Shown here: positions 7,512 through 17,200 of the stretch, piece by piece
How the letters are laid out: every line of letters begins with the position of its first letter
How positions within the stretch are numbered: position 1 is the first letter of the stretch
Assembly: GCA_964438735.1 (NCBI GenBank)
Contig: CAYTLW010000020.1
Location: 1 to 64,000, forward strand
Direction of reading: 5' to 3'
DNA length: 64,000 nt
Source: CAYTLW01 sp964438735
GTDB taxonomy: Bacteria; Myxococcota_A; UBA9042
Notes under the pieces: generated by a model
Told to the model about the DNA's origin: nothing
What the model saw: only the letters and a program-made list of their open reading frames with translations
The model's database searches: none
Program-made: the position numbers and the translations under genes

Positions 7512-9656
7512 GTGACCTCCCGATCCGCCGACGACGCCCCGATCGACGCCCTGGCGCGCGGTACACACTCCGAGCGGGAGGCGGCTTCGCGCGATCTCTG
7601 GGTGCGCAATCCCATCGACTTCCTGCGCGGTCGCGGCGCCGCGATCGCCGCCGGCGTGGTGCGGCCGCAGAGCGTGGATGAGCTGGTGGAAGTGGTGCGC
7701 CTGGCGGGCCGCGATGGCCGCGCGCTGGTGCCCCTGAGCGCTGGCAGCGGCGTCTGTGGCGGCATTCGCCCCGGACCGGAGGACGTCATCCTCGACCTGA
7801 AGGGCCTGCGCCGCCTCGAAGTGCTGCCCGAACACGGCGTGGTGCACTGCGGCTCCGGGGTCATGGGACGCCACGCCGAAGAAGCCTGCAACCGGGTGGG
7901 CATGACCATCGGGCACTTCCCCTCTTCCATCGCGTGCAGCGCGGTCGGCGGCTGGGTGGCGGCGCGTGGCGCGGGTCAGCTGTCGAGTCGCTACGGCAAG
8001 ATCGAGGACATCTGCGTCGGTGCGACCGCCGTGCTGGCCGACGGCAGCGTGCAGCAAGCCTGGCGAGGCGACGCCAAGCTGGACGAGTGGGTCGGCAACG
8101 AAGGGGCGCTGGCGGTGATCGCCGAGGCGAGCCTGCGCATTCGGCCGCTGCGGCCCGGCTGGACATTTGCCGCCATGATGGCACCCGACCTCGAGCGTGG
8201 CCTCAACGCGGCCCGCCAGGTGGTGCGTCAACGTCCGGTGGCGTCGCTGGTGCGCCTGTACGACCCCATCGACAGCCGCATCGCCCTCAGCCACGGCGGC
8301 GGCGGCCTGATGAAGCGGCTCGACACCTTGCTCAAGGTGCCACGCCTGGCCCGCTGGGCGGGTGATCGGCTGATGAAACAATGTCTGCTGGTCGTCGGCT
8401 GGGAGGGCAGCGGCCCGGCCTGGGACGCGGTGCGCCGGGCGGTGAACGCGCTCGGCACGGCCATGGGGCTGCGAGACCTCGGGACGGCCCCCGGCGAGCT
8501 GTGGCTGTCCCGCAGGCACGACGTGAGCTTCAAACAGATCGGCGTCGTTCGCGGTGGCCACTTCGCCGACACCATGGAGGTGGCCTGCCCCTGGTCTGAC
8601 GTGGCGCCGGTGTATCACGCGGTACGCGCCGCCGTGTCGCCCGAGGCCTTGTCCATGGCCCACTTCAGCCATGCGTACAGCGAGGGCGGGGCCATCTACT
8701 TCTCCATGACCGGCCACGTGGAGGCCTACGAACGCACTTGGGCGCGGGCCCTGGACGCCGTCGATCGGGCGGGCGCCACGCTGAGCCACCATCACGGCGT
8801 CGGCCGGCTCAAGGCCGACCTGCTGCCGCGCGAGCTGGGCGGTGTGCATCGGGTCCTGGTCGACTGCAAACAGGAATACGACCCGAGCGGAATGCTGAAC
8901 CCCGGCGTGCTGGGGTTGCCCGGGCCCGTGGAGCCGGCCGAGCCCCATCGCCGCCGCCCCGGACTGGACCGCTTCAACGGCCTGTGGACCGGGCCTGCCA
9001 ATCGACGCCTGGGTGACGTGGAGGCCGAGGTCCGCTCCGCCGGCTGGACGCTCGGCGTGGCCGTAGACGCCGGCGAGCCCATCATCGCCTGGCTGCGCGC
9101 CAACCCTGCCAACGCGGCAGCATGCACGCTGGGCAGCGCCCGTGACCGCCTGGTGGCGCTCGAAGGGGCATTGACTGACGAAGACGCGACGCCATTCGGC
9201 ACACGGGTGACCCCACGGGCGGCGGTGGGCCCCAACCTGCTGCCGCGCCTGCTGACCTCGGGCTGCGAGATCGGGCAGGTGACCCTCCGATTGCTCCGCC
9301 GGCCCCAGCGATGGCTGCACCTCAGCGACACGTGCGATGCGCCATTGGATCGGCTTCGCGGGCTGCTGGTCGGCGATGTGGAACCCTGGGCCACGTCCGT
9401 GCAGGGCGATCGATGCGACCTGTGGTTCGCCTACGAGACTCCTGCCGAGCAGGCGTTGGCGGACGCGGTCGACTGGCCGGGGGAGCGCCAGGCATCGGGC
9501 TCCAAGCTGCTCGCCGGTCTGGCTGGCTCTGCCCGCGCGGACGAGGCGTTCGAACAATTGCATTCAGCCCGTTGGCGGCCCTGGGCGGCGCTCGAAGCGG
9601 GCGACGTGGTAGGGCTCGGCCCCGCCGGCGGCTGGCAGGTGGAGGTGGGCTCGTGA
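7512..9656 (+). CDS. FAD-binding oxidase resembling alkyl-DHAP synthase, with extra C-terminal half-domain
   Basis: The N-terminal ~480 residues are a p-cresol methylhydroxylase/alkyl-DHAP-synthase-type FAD domain: PLSAGSGVCGG binds the FAD pyrophosphate, GHFPSSIACSAVGGW is the second FAD motif, and LSHHHGVGRLKAD matches the His-rich active-site segment of alkylglycerone-phosphate synthase. The remaining ~230 residues look like a decayed second copy of the FAD-binding N-half, with GPNLLPRLLTSGCEIGQVTL mirroring the usual GP-DL---F-GSE---G-IT motif. The start is GTG 7512, seven bases after a TAGGCT -10-like hexamer; TTG 7482 is an alternative. The stop overlaps the GTG of the next gene (GTGA), implying translational coupling. 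Either an ether-lipid synthase or a GlcD-like dehydrogenase is possible. Confidence 0.82.
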   Translation: MTSRSADDAPIDALARGTHSEREAASRDLWVRNPIDFLRGRGAAIAAGVVRPQSVDELVEVVRLAGRDGRALVPLSAGSGVCGGIRPGPEDVILDLKGLRRLEVLPEHGVVHCGSGVMGRHAEEACNRVGMTIGHFPSSIACSAVGGWVAARGAGQLSSRYGKIEDICVGATAVLADGSVQQAWRGDAKLDEWVGNEGALAVIAEASLRIRPLRPGWTFAAMMAPDLERGLNAARQVVRQRPVASLVRLYDPIDSRIALSHGGGGLMKRLDTLLKVPRLARWAGDRLMKQCLLVVGWEGSGPAWDAVRRAVNALGTAMGLRDLGTAPGELWLSRRHDVSFKQIGVVRGGHFADTMEVACPWSDVAPVYHAVRAAVSPEALSMAHFSHAYSEGGAIYFSMTGHVEAYERTWARALDAVDRAGATLSHHHGVGRLKADLLPRELGGVHRVLVDCKQEYDPSGMLNPGVLGLPGPVEPAEPHRRRPGLDRFNGLWTGPANRRLGDVEAEVRSAGWTLGVAVDAGEPIIAWLRANPANAAACTLGSARDRLVALEGALTDEDATPFGTRVTPRAAVGPNLLPRLLTSGCEIGQVTLRLLRRPQRWLHLSDTCDAPLDRLRGLLVGDVEPWATSVQGDRCDLWFAYETPAEQALADAVDWPGERQASGSKLLAGLAGSARADEAFEQLHSARWRPWAALEAGDVVGLGPAGGWQVEVGS

Positions 9657-10393
9657 ACCTGCCCCAGGAAGTGGCCAGCTGCGCCATCTGCCCACGCTTG
9701 TGTCGCGATGTCTGCCCCGTGGCGGTGCACGCCGGCCGCGATGATCTGGTGCCGTCGGAGAAAATGCGCGCGGTGGCTGGCCTGATGGGCGCGGCGGCCG
9801 GCGTGGCCGATGGCGAGCGCCTGATGGCCTGCACCGACTGCGGCGCGTGTACCGAACACTGCCTGCTGCAGATTCCGGTGGCCTCCTGGCTGGATGCGGG
9901 ACGAGAGCGGTGGCTGGCGCACGAAGCGGGCGCGCTGCCGCCGCCCCCTCCGGACGATCCGCTGCCGCCCGCCATCGAGGCGGACCAGATCGAACCGGGC
10001 ACCTGGTTGCTCACCACATGTGGCGGCGCCCCGGATGGCTCTCGCGAGCGCCTCCGGCTGGCCGAAGGACCGCGCGAGGTGGGCTCGCCCTGTGATGAAC
10101 GGCCAGCCAAGTGTGATCCTGCGGCCGGATTGCACGCTATCGACGGCCTGCTGCGGCACAAAGCGCCCATGGGCAGCACCTGCTGCGGACAGCACCTGCA
10201 TCCAGGCGTCGGTGGTGCGGACCTGCGCGGGGACATGGCCCGCGCCATGGTGGCCGGCATTCCCAACGGCGCCACCGTGCTGGTTGCCGATGGCGCCTGC
10301 GCCGGACACCTGGCCGCCAGTGTCGGCGAGCGCCTGCATATCGTGCGGCTGGACGAGGACGCACTGAAGTCCAACGGCGGAGGCACGTCGTGA
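9653..10393 (+). CDS. Two-[4Fe-4S] ferredoxin-like partner of the flavoenzyme (GlcF-like, short)
   Basis: The 246-residue protein has two [4Fe-4S] motifs: C10-C13-C17-C21 (CAICPRLCRDVCP) and C60-C63-C66-C70 (CTDCGACTEHC). A later TCCGQHLHPG segment resembles a single CCG-type cysteine-rich motif of heterodisulfide-reductase and glycolate-oxidase Fe-S subunits, but the protein is much shorter than GlcF. The GTG start overlaps the TGA of the upstream flavoprotein, and its own TGA overlaps the GTG of the lipid kinase. It therefore very likely accepts or donates electrons for the upstream flavoenzyme. Alkyl-DHAP synthases do not need an external electron carrier, which argues for a redox role or a new pairing. 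Confidence 0.8.
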   Translation: MNLPQEVASCAICPRLCRDVCPVAVHAGRDDLVPSEKMRAVAGLMGAAAGVADGERLMACTDCGACTEHCLLQIPVASWLDAGRERWLAHEAGALPPPPPDDPLPPAIEADQIEPGTWLLTTCGGAPDGSRERLRLAEGPREVGSPCDERPAKCDPAAGLHAIDGLLRHKAPMGSTCCGQHLHPGVGGADLRGDMARAMVAGIPNGATVLVADGACAGHLAASVGERLHIVRLDEDALKSNGGGTS

Positions 10394-11316
10394 GGACCCT
10401 GGTGATCGTCAATCCGGCTTCGGGCGGCGGCCGCACGGGTGCCCTGTGGCAGGAGCTCGCGCCGGTGGCCGAGCGCCTGCTGGATCGGCCGGAGGTGCAT
10501 CATACGACCCGTCCCGGCGAAGCCACCGATACCACGCGCACAGCGCTGCTGGACGGGGTGGAGCGAGTCGTGGCGCTGGGTGGCGATGGCACCTGCCACG
10601 AGGTGGTCAACGGATTCTTCGATCCCGATCGCCGCGTCGCGGTGGCGCCCGAGGCGATTTTCGGCTTCGTGCGCAGCGGCACCGGCGGCGACCTCGCTCG
10701 GACTTTTGACATGCTCGACGCGCCGACGGCGCAATTGGAGCGGATCGCTGGCAGCGAGGCCACGCCCATCGATGTCATCGCCTGCCAGTGGAGCGAGGGC
10801 GGCGGCGGCTGGGAGATCTCGGTCAACATCGCATCGGTCGGCCAGGGCGGTGACGTCTGCCAGCGGGTGGACGCACGGCGGAAGTTCTTTCGCGGCGCCC
10901 TGCCCTTCGCGTTCGCGACCCTGGAGAGCCTCGCCGTGACCAGACCCTGGCGGGTCGAGCTACGCCTGGATGACGGTCCGGGGCAGGCGCATACCGTGCG
11001 CAATGTGGTCGCCGCCAACGGCCGCTACCACGGCGGCGGCATGCACGTGGCGCCCATGGCCGTGCCGGATGATGGCGTCTTGGAAGTGGTCCTGATCGGC
11101 GACCTGTCCCGCCTGGCATCCTTGATGACGGGGCCCGCGCTCTATCGCGGCGAAGTCCACCTGCAGTCCGGCAACAGCCACCTGCGCTGCCAGAAGTTGT
11201 CGGTGATGCCGCTGCCCGGTCAGGCGCCCATGCTGTTGGAGATGGACGGCGAGGTGCGGGGCACGGCGCCGTTGACCTTTGAGTTGTTGCCCGGCGCCCT
11301 GCGCCTGGCGCGCTGA
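10390..11316 (+). CDS. Diacylglycerol/sphingosine kinase-like lipid kinase
   Basis: These enzymes phosphorylate a lipid hydroxyl with ATP at the inner membrane face. The DAGK catalytic domain is clear: VIVNPASGGG at the N-terminus, the ATP-binding GGDGT at residues 64-68 followed by the catalytic region NGF, and GFVRSGTGGDLAR. The C-terminal half has the usual second beta-sandwich domain (NVVAANGRYHGGGMHVAP, then a DGVLEVVLIGD strand). The 308-residue length is standard. The start GTG 10390 overlaps the preceding stop. Its coupling to an alkyl-DHAP-synthase-like oxidase suggests that the unit makes or remodels an unusual lipid, possibly an ether lipid. Confidence 0.88.
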   Translation: MRTLVIVNPASGGGRTGALWQELAPVAERLLDRPEVHHTTRPGEATDTTRTALLDGVERVVALGGDGTCHEVVNGFFDPDRRVAVAPEAIFGFVRSGTGGDLARTFDMLDAPTAQLERIAGSEATPIDVIACQWSEGGGGWEISVNIASVGQGGDVCQRVDARRKFFRGALPFAFATLESLAVTRPWRVELRLDDGPGQAHTVRNVVAANGRYHGGGMHVAPMAVPDDGVLEVVLIGDLSRLASLMTGPALYRGEVHLQSGNSHLRCQKLSVMPLPGQAPMLLEMDGEVRGTAPLTFELLPGALRLAR

Positions 11317-11379
11317 GGAACGCGTGCCCGTCCGCTGGTGCGCGCCGTCTGGCGGCACGTTCCTGGGAGAGTGAACCAC

Positions 11380-11775
11380 ATGATTCAGCGTGTACTCTGG
11401 CTCACAATTGGCATGGTCGGCGCCGGCCTGCTGGCGGACGCCCGGCCAGCAGAGGCCGCACCCTCGGTCGCCTCTGCCGTGGCTGCGCCAGTGGCGGCCA
11501 CGCCATCGGTGTCGCCTGCCGAGCAGCGCGTGCAGTTGAAACTGGCGCGGAAGTTCCTCGCCCAGGGCAAGCACGAAGCTGCGCGCGCCATCCTGACCGA
11601 CCTGGTCGGGTCGGGCGCCGCCGGTCCCGAGGTCGGACAGGCGAAGAAGCTGCTGGCTGATCTCGACAAGCGGCATCCCGCCAAGGAGCAGTTGGAGGCC
11701 GAAGAAGGACGCGGCACATTGGTCATGGGCAACGCCGCGGCGTGGATGTCCTTTGGCATGTTCGCGCCGTGGTAG
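11380..11775 (+). CDS. Small secreted protein with a TPR-like helix pair
   Basis: The start ATG 11380 follows GGGAGAG. The product is 131 residues, beginning with a signal peptide (MIQRVLWLTIGMVGAGLLAD, probable cleavage after AEA). After an Ala/Pro/Val linker, residues ~45-90 (AEQRVQLKLARKFLAQGKH to AKKLLADLDK) look like one tetratricopeptide hairpin. The C-terminus is hydrophobic and aromatic (AAAWMSFGMFAPW). No family recognised. It lies 64 bp after the lipid kinase and six bases before the hydrolase gene, so it may belong to the same transcript. Confidence 0.6.
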   Translation: MIQRVLWLTIGMVGAGLLADARPAEAAPSVASAVAAPVAATPSVSPAEQRVQLKLARKFLAQGKHEAARAILTDLVGSGAAGPEVGQAKKLLADLDKRHPAKEQLEAEEGRGTLVMGNAAAWMSFGMFAPW

Positions 11776-11781
11776 CCGACC

Positions 11782-12788
11782 ATGGGCACTGCAGATCGAA
11801 ATGCCAGCCCATGGAAACGCAGGGCGCTGCGCCTGGCGACGCTGCTGGGGTTGTGCTGGCTCGCCGTGGCCGCCGCGCTCTTCATCTTTCAACGCTCGCT
11901 GATCTACCCGGCGCGCGCCCCCCGAGCCGTTCAGGTGGCCGAGGGCATGGAGCTGGTGCGCTATCCGGCGGGCGAGTTCGAAGGCGCCGCGCTATGGGTG
12001 CCGCCACCGGACGAGGCGACNNNNNNNNNNNNNNNNNNNNNNNNNNNNNNNNNNNNNNNNNNNNNNNNNNNNNNNNNNNNNNNNNNNNNNNNNNNNNNNN
12101 NNNNNNNNNNNNNNNNNNNNCGGCGGGCGAGTTCGAAGGCGCCGCGCTATGGGTGCCGCCACCGGACGAGGCGACGGTGGTGGTCTACTTCCACGCCAAC
12201 GGGCCGCAGCTCGCCGGACTGGTGCGGGTGGCGCGATCCTATGGTGCCGCTGGCGTGGGTTTCCTGGCCGTGGAGTACCCGGGCTACGGGGTGCTCGCCG
12301 AGCACTCGCCGTCGGAGACTTCGCTGCTGGCGGCGGCCGAAGGCGCGATGGCCTGGTTGAAGTCGCAAGGCGTGGCGGCCGAACGAGTCGTCCTGCAGGG
12401 GCGCTCATTGGGGACTGGGGTGGCGGTGGCCATGGCGGCGCGTGGCCACGGCGTGCGCCTGGCGCTGGTCTCGCCCTTCACGTCGGTCGCTGCGGTGGGG
12501 GCGAAACGCTACTGGTTCCTGCCCGTGCGCTGGTTGGTTCTGGACCCATGGGATAGCGCCGCTGCGGCGCCAAAGGTGACCATCGATACCCTGGTTGTGC
12601 ATGGGGACCGGGATCGGATCGTGCCCTACAGCCAGGGCGTGGAGCTGACAAAACTGCTGCCCGCCGGACGTCTGGTGACGATCGAGGGCGCGGGCCACAA
12701 CAACATCTTCTATGCCAACGACGGCGCGGCCAGGCGGCTGGTGATCGACTTCTGTCGCGGCGCATCGGGCGCCGGAACGCCGCAGTAA
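11782..12788 (+). CDS. Membrane-anchored alpha/beta hydrolase (BEM46/ABHD13-like), interrupted by an assembly gap
   Basis: The gene contains 100 Ns at 12021-12120, but the 55 bases on each side are identical. Removing 155 bases (gap plus one copy) restores one open frame of 283 residues. It has a membrane anchor at about 17-36, then an alpha/beta hydrolase fold: YFHANG oxyanion strand, nucleophile Ser157 in GRSLGTG, acid Asp226 in HGDRDRIVP and His254 in GAGHNN. This matches the BEM46-like family of membrane serine hydrolases. The downstream ATG overlaps the TAA stop (TAATG). As deposited, the sequence would be annotated wrongly as two broken frames. Substrate unknown. Confidence 0.82.
11966..12020 (+). 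repeat. Left copy of a 55-bp exact duplication flanking the N gap
   Basis: These 55 bases, ending at the first N, are identical to 12121-12175, which begins right after the last N. This is an assembly overlap, not a biological repeat: collapsing it restores an uninterrupted hydrolase frame. Confidence 0.95.
12021..12120. other. Assembly gap of exactly 100 Ns
   Basis: A placeholder gap inserted by a scaffolder between two contigs. The identical flanks show that the contigs overlap by 55 bp, so no bases are missing. The true distance is minus 55, not plus 100. Confidence 0.98.
12121..12175 (+). repeat. Right copy of the 55-bp exact duplication flanking the N gap
   Basis: Identical to 11966-12020. 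The reading frame after this copy differs from the frame before the gap, and matches again only if the gap and one copy are removed. Confidence 0.95.
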
Positions 12789-14233
12789 TGGCCTGCCGAC
12801 TGCTGCTGATCCACCCAGACGGCGCTGGACCGACGGGATCACCGCCGCTGGGGCCCCTCTACCTGGCGGCCGAGGCGTTGCGCGCTGGCGTCGAGGTCCG
12901 GGTCCTGGATCTGGCTGCCACGCACGGCCCTGGCAACGGATCCAAAGGGGCGGATCGGGTGCTGGCCGAGGTCGACGGCTGGTCACCCCACGCGGTGGGC
13001 GTGTCCATCTTCAGCGAGAACGCCCTGGCGGCCTACCGGATCGCCGAACGGTTGCAGGGCTGCGACGAATTGCTCCGCATCGCCGGCGGTCCGCACGCCA
13101 CGTTGTGTGCCGAAGAGGTGCTGGACCACGGCTTCGACCTGGCCGTCCTGGGCGAAGGCGAAGAGGCGCTGGTGGAGGTACTGGGCGCGCTGGGTGCAGG
13201 CCGCGACCTGGGCACCGTGGCCGGCATCGCCTTGCGCCGACCCGATGGGCGCGTCATCCGCACGGCGGAGCGCACCTTGCTACGAGAGCTGGATCGACTG
13301 GCCCTGCCGACAACGGCGCTCGGCCTCTTTCCCCGCAGCTGGTACCTGGGCGATGACCCAAGCCGCAGCCTGCCACCGACCTTGTTGAGCAGCCGGGGCT
13401 GCCCGGCGCACTGCATCTTCTGCGCGATGGACCACCTGGGCCCGAAACATCGCCGCCACTCCACCGATCGCGTGCTGCAGGAGATGCAGGCCTGGTATGA
13501 CCTCGAGTCGGTGCCGGTGTTCAGCTTCTGCGACGCCGCATTCACGGTGCAGGAAAAGCGCCTGCTGGCGCTATGTGAGGCCATGGCGACCCTGCCATTC
13601 CGGCCCATGTGGTGGTGCGAGACCCGCGCGGATGGCGTCCGCCCCCACGCCGCCGAGGCCATGGCGAACGCCGGCTGCCTGATGGTGATCCTGGGCATCG
13701 AGAGCGGCGACTCCGGAGTCTCGGCGCGCATCGGCAAGGGCCTGGACCTGGACGCCGCCGCCGACACCATCGCCATGCTGGATGGCCTGGGCATCCGCGT
13801 GCACGTCAACTTCATGTTCGGCTTCCCCGATGAGACCGCGGCCGAGATCGACCAGACGTTGCGCTACATGGAGCGGATCGCACCGCATGTGCACTTCTTC
13901 AACCCCATGGGACTGGTGGTGCCCTACCCGGGCACCCCGCTCTACGATCGGCATCACGAGGAGTTGGGCTGCACCCGCTGGTGGTTGGACGAGAGCCGGG
14001 TGCGGGCCATGAATCGCGACCCTGGCCCGCAACCACAGACCGACCCGGGCGAGGCCATGGCGGCGTTCGCGAACGCTCGAGAGCAGGGCATGTTGGAGGC
14101 GTGCTTGGTGCCCCATGACGCCGAGGTCGAGGCGGCGATCCAGCGATGCCTCGCTTTCCGGCAGGACTTCAATCGGGACAAGGTGCGAAGCCTGATCGGC
14201 GCCGCCTCGGCAGGCGCAAGCGTCGACTCCTGA
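12788..14233 (+). CDS. B12-binding-domain radical SAM protein
   Basis: The 481-residue protein has an N-terminal cobalamin-binding-like Rossmann domain (LLLIHPDG, SPPLGPLYLAAEAL, GVSIFSENALAAY, GGPHATLCAEEVL). The radical SAM core follows, with the cluster ligands Cys205, Cys209 and Cys212 in CPAHCIFC (CX3CX2C), then GIESGDSG and the typical late motif NFMFGFPDETAAEI. This is the architecture of methyltransferases or ring-modifying enzymes that use SAM and B12. The ATG overlaps the hydrolase TAA, so translation is coupled and the two probably share a pathway. Substrate unknown. The C-terminal ~70 residues are outside the core. Confidence 0.9.
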   Translation: MACRLLLIHPDGAGPTGSPPLGPLYLAAEALRAGVEVRVLDLAATHGPGNGSKGADRVLAEVDGWSPHAVGVSIFSENALAAYRIAERLQGCDELLRIAGGPHATLCAEEVLDHGFDLAVLGEGEEALVEVLGALGAGRDLGTVAGIALRRPDGRVIRTAERTLLRELDRLALPTTALGLFPRSWYLGDDPSRSLPPTLLSSRGCPAHCIFCAMDHLGPKHRRHSTDRVLQEMQAWYDLESVPVFSFCDAAFTVQEKRLLALCEAMATLPFRPMWWCETRADGVRPHAAEAMANAGCLMVILGIESGDSGVSARIGKGLDLDAAADTIAMLDGLGIRVHVNFMFGFPDETAAEIDQTLRYMERIAPHVHFFNPMGLVVPYPGTPLYDRHHEELGCTRWWLDESRVRAMNRDPGPQPQTDPGEAMAAFANAREQGMLEACLVPHDAEVEAAIQRCLAFRQDFNRDKVRSLIGAASAGASVDS

Positions 14234-14259
14234 CCAGCGAGATTGCGACCTGGGAGTGA

Positions 14260-14274
14260 CGCGGCTGAACCGCG
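14260..14274. terminator. Short GC hairpin between convergent genes
   Basis: CGCGG-ctgaa-CCGCG forms a 5-bp stem in the 42-bp gap between the radical SAM gene and the convergent NHL lipoprotein gene. There is no T-tract, so it is only a weak bidirectional terminator candidate. Confidence 0.25.
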
Positions 14275-14275
14275 G

Positions 14276-17200
14276 TCAGGGCAGCCAGGAGGTGCACTGT
14301 ATGCGTCGAATGCGGTTGTTGGCGGTGTCCGCGACGTAGAGCAGGCCCACCTTCGAGACGGCGACGCCCTCCGGCTGCAGGAACTTGGCCGCCGGCCCTT
14401 TGTCGTCGGCGTAACCGTACGCGGCGTTGCCGGCGGCGGTGCTGGTGGCGCCGTCAGGGCGGATCAGGCGAATGCGGTGGTTGTTTCGATCAGCGACGAA
14501 GACACGCCCCATGGTGTCTATCGCGATGCCGGACGGCGTGTGGAAGAGGGCGTCGCTGCCCTTGCCGTCCAGGAACCCCGGCTTGCTGCCGGCGACGGTG
14601 TCAACCGCGCCGGCGGGGGATACGTGGCGGATCAAGTGGTTGCCGCTGTCGGCGACCCAGACATGCCCGGAAGCGGAAGCTGCCACGCCAGCGGGGCCAT
14701 TGAAGGTGGCTTTGCCGGCGGCACCGTCGGCGCTGCCCTTGTCGCCAGCGCCGGCGAGGGTGCCCACGGTGCCATCTGAGGCCAGGGAGCGGATGCGATT
14801 GTTGTTCATATCGGCGACGTAGAACGCCTCGCCGACGCGAGCCAGGTCCATGGGATAGAAGAACTTCGCGTTCGAACCCTTGCCGTTGGCAAAGCCGCCG
14901 AAGGTGCCGGCGAGTGTGCTCACCTGGGCCTTGGTGGTGAGCTTGCGGATGCGCATGTTGTTTCGATCGGCGATCAAGACATCGCCGTTGGCGCCCACCG
15001 CCAGGCCACAGGGCTCGTCGAAACGTGCCTTGTCGGCGTCGCCATCGAGCAGGCCTTCCTTGCTCCCGGCGACGGTGAGCACGACGCCGGCCGGGCTGAT
15101 CCGGCGAATCCGTGAAGGCACGCGGTCGCTTACGTAGACATCGCCGTTGCCGGCGACATCGATACCGGTGGGGTAGTAGAAGGACGCCGCTTTGCCCTTG
15201 CCGTCCTGCGGTGGGTAGCCGGCGCTGCCGTCGCCGGCCAGGGTGCTGACCATCCACAGCGCGCAGGTCTCCAGCTTGCAGTCAGCCGAGCAGCCGTCGC
15301 CCGGCTTCTTGTCGCCGTCGTCGCATTCTTCGGCGCCCTGCACCTTGCCGTTGCCGCAGGGGTCGACATTACCACACACGCCGGCCTTGCAAGACTTGCC
15401 GGCGCCACATGGGCTGCCGTCGGCCACGGCCTGGTGCTGGCAGCCCTTGGTCTTGTGGCAGCTGTCGGTGGTGCAGGCGTTGCCATCGCTGCAGGTCGCG
15501 CCGGTCACAGCGACGCCGCTGCACGTGCCGGTCTTGCAGGTCTCCGATTCCGTACAGGCGTCGCCATCATCGCAGCCGAGGCCGGTGTTGGCGTTATGTG
15601 GCGAGCAGATGCCGGTCAAGGGGGCGCAGAATGGCTTCGTGCAGAGGGAGGGATCGGTCTGCTTGCAAAATACGACCGTATTCGGTGCCACCTCGCAGCG
15701 CGGCGCGACTTTGCCGTCGACCAGCTTGACGATGCACACCAGGCTGCCGTTGCACAGGTTGCCGTCCTCGTGCTTGGCGCAGTCGACGTCCTTCTGGCAG
15801 GGGCAGACGTTGATCTCGGCAATGCAATTGCCGGCCAGGCAGCGGTCGCCGGCGCTGCACGGGTTGCCGTCATCACATGGTGTCTCTTCAATCTGGGCGG
15901 TGGGCTTGCAGCCGCCGGTCTTGGCCTGGCATCGGTTTTTGACGCACGCGGTATCTTCAACGCTCGGGCAGGTGGGGATGGTAGCCGGGTTGACTCGACA
16001 GCTTCCGGTCGCCTTGTGGCAGTACAGGGTCCCGTTGCAGAGGTCGCCGTCCTCGTGTTTGGCGCAGTCCTTGGTGCTGGCGCACTGGCACGTGTTGAAG
16101 GACGAGTCGCAGTCCCCATCTACGCAGACGTCGCCGCTGGTACAAGGGTTGCCGTCGTCGCAGGTCACCTTGCCGGCCAGGGGTACGGCCTGGCAGGCGC
16201 CGGTCTTGGCGATGCAGGTGTTCTTGAGGCAAGCCGTGTCGTCGACGCTCGGGCAGACCACCACCGTCGCCGGATTGAACAGGCAGGCGGTCTTGCCGTC
16301 GTCGCCCTTGCCGCAATAGAGCGTGCCGTTGCAGAGATCGCCGTCGTCTTTGGTCACGCAATCGACATCCTTGGCACAGGGACAGATCTGGGTGCCAGGG
16401 CTGCACTTGCCACCTTCACAATCATCGCCGTCGGTGCAAGGGCTGCCGTCGTCGCAAGGCGTGCCGTCGGCCGTGGGCTGCCAGGCGCACTTGCCGACGG
16501 TCGGCGAGCACAGGTTCTTCAAGCACGCGTGATCCGCCACGCTGGCGCAGACGACCACCGACGCGGGGTTGGGCTGACAGGTGCCGCTGGTCTTGTGACA
16601 GAAGAGCACGCCATTGCAGAGATTGCCGTCATCGACGGCGGCACAGTCGGCGTCGGTCTTGCAGACGCAGATGCCCTTGCCTGAGCCACAGGCGCCGCCG
16701 GTGCAGAGTTCGTCCGCAGTGCAGACATCGCCGTCGTCGCAGGGCGTGCCATCGACCACGGCGCCCACCGCGCACTTGCCGGTGCCAGGCTGGCAGGCGT
16801 TGGCCTGGCAGGGCGGCGCATCGACCTTGGCGCAGGTCACGACGGTGGCGGGATTGATCTTGCACGTGTACGGCAAGGAGGTGGTGTCACAATACGGTAT
16901 GCCGTTGCAGAGATCGTCGTCGTCGGCGCAGTCCTCGGCTTTCTGGCAGAGGCATGTATTGGCCCCGGCGACGCACTTGCCCGACTTGCAGGCATCTCCC
17001 TGGGTGCAGGGGTCGCCGTCATCGCACCCGCTGCCCTCGGCGACGCCCAGGCAACCGGTATGCACGCAGATGTCGGCGTCGCCGATGGCCGCGCACGCAG
17101 TCGGACCGGCGGCCGTACAGCTGCGCTGACCCTTGCACTGCCCGATGACCTGCCCGGAGTCATCCTGCCAGGGAAACCAGCAGGTGGTGGTGAAGTCGGC

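Noticed and set aside
7449..9563. A 704-codon open frame on the minus strand
   Set aside because: It is antisense to the flavoenzyme, which carries FAD and active-site motifs; the antisense product has none.
11966..12175. A 55-bp direct repeat that could be a duplication or mobile-element footprint
   Set aside because: The copies abut an N gap exactly, and only collapsing them restores the reading frame, so it is an assembly artefact.
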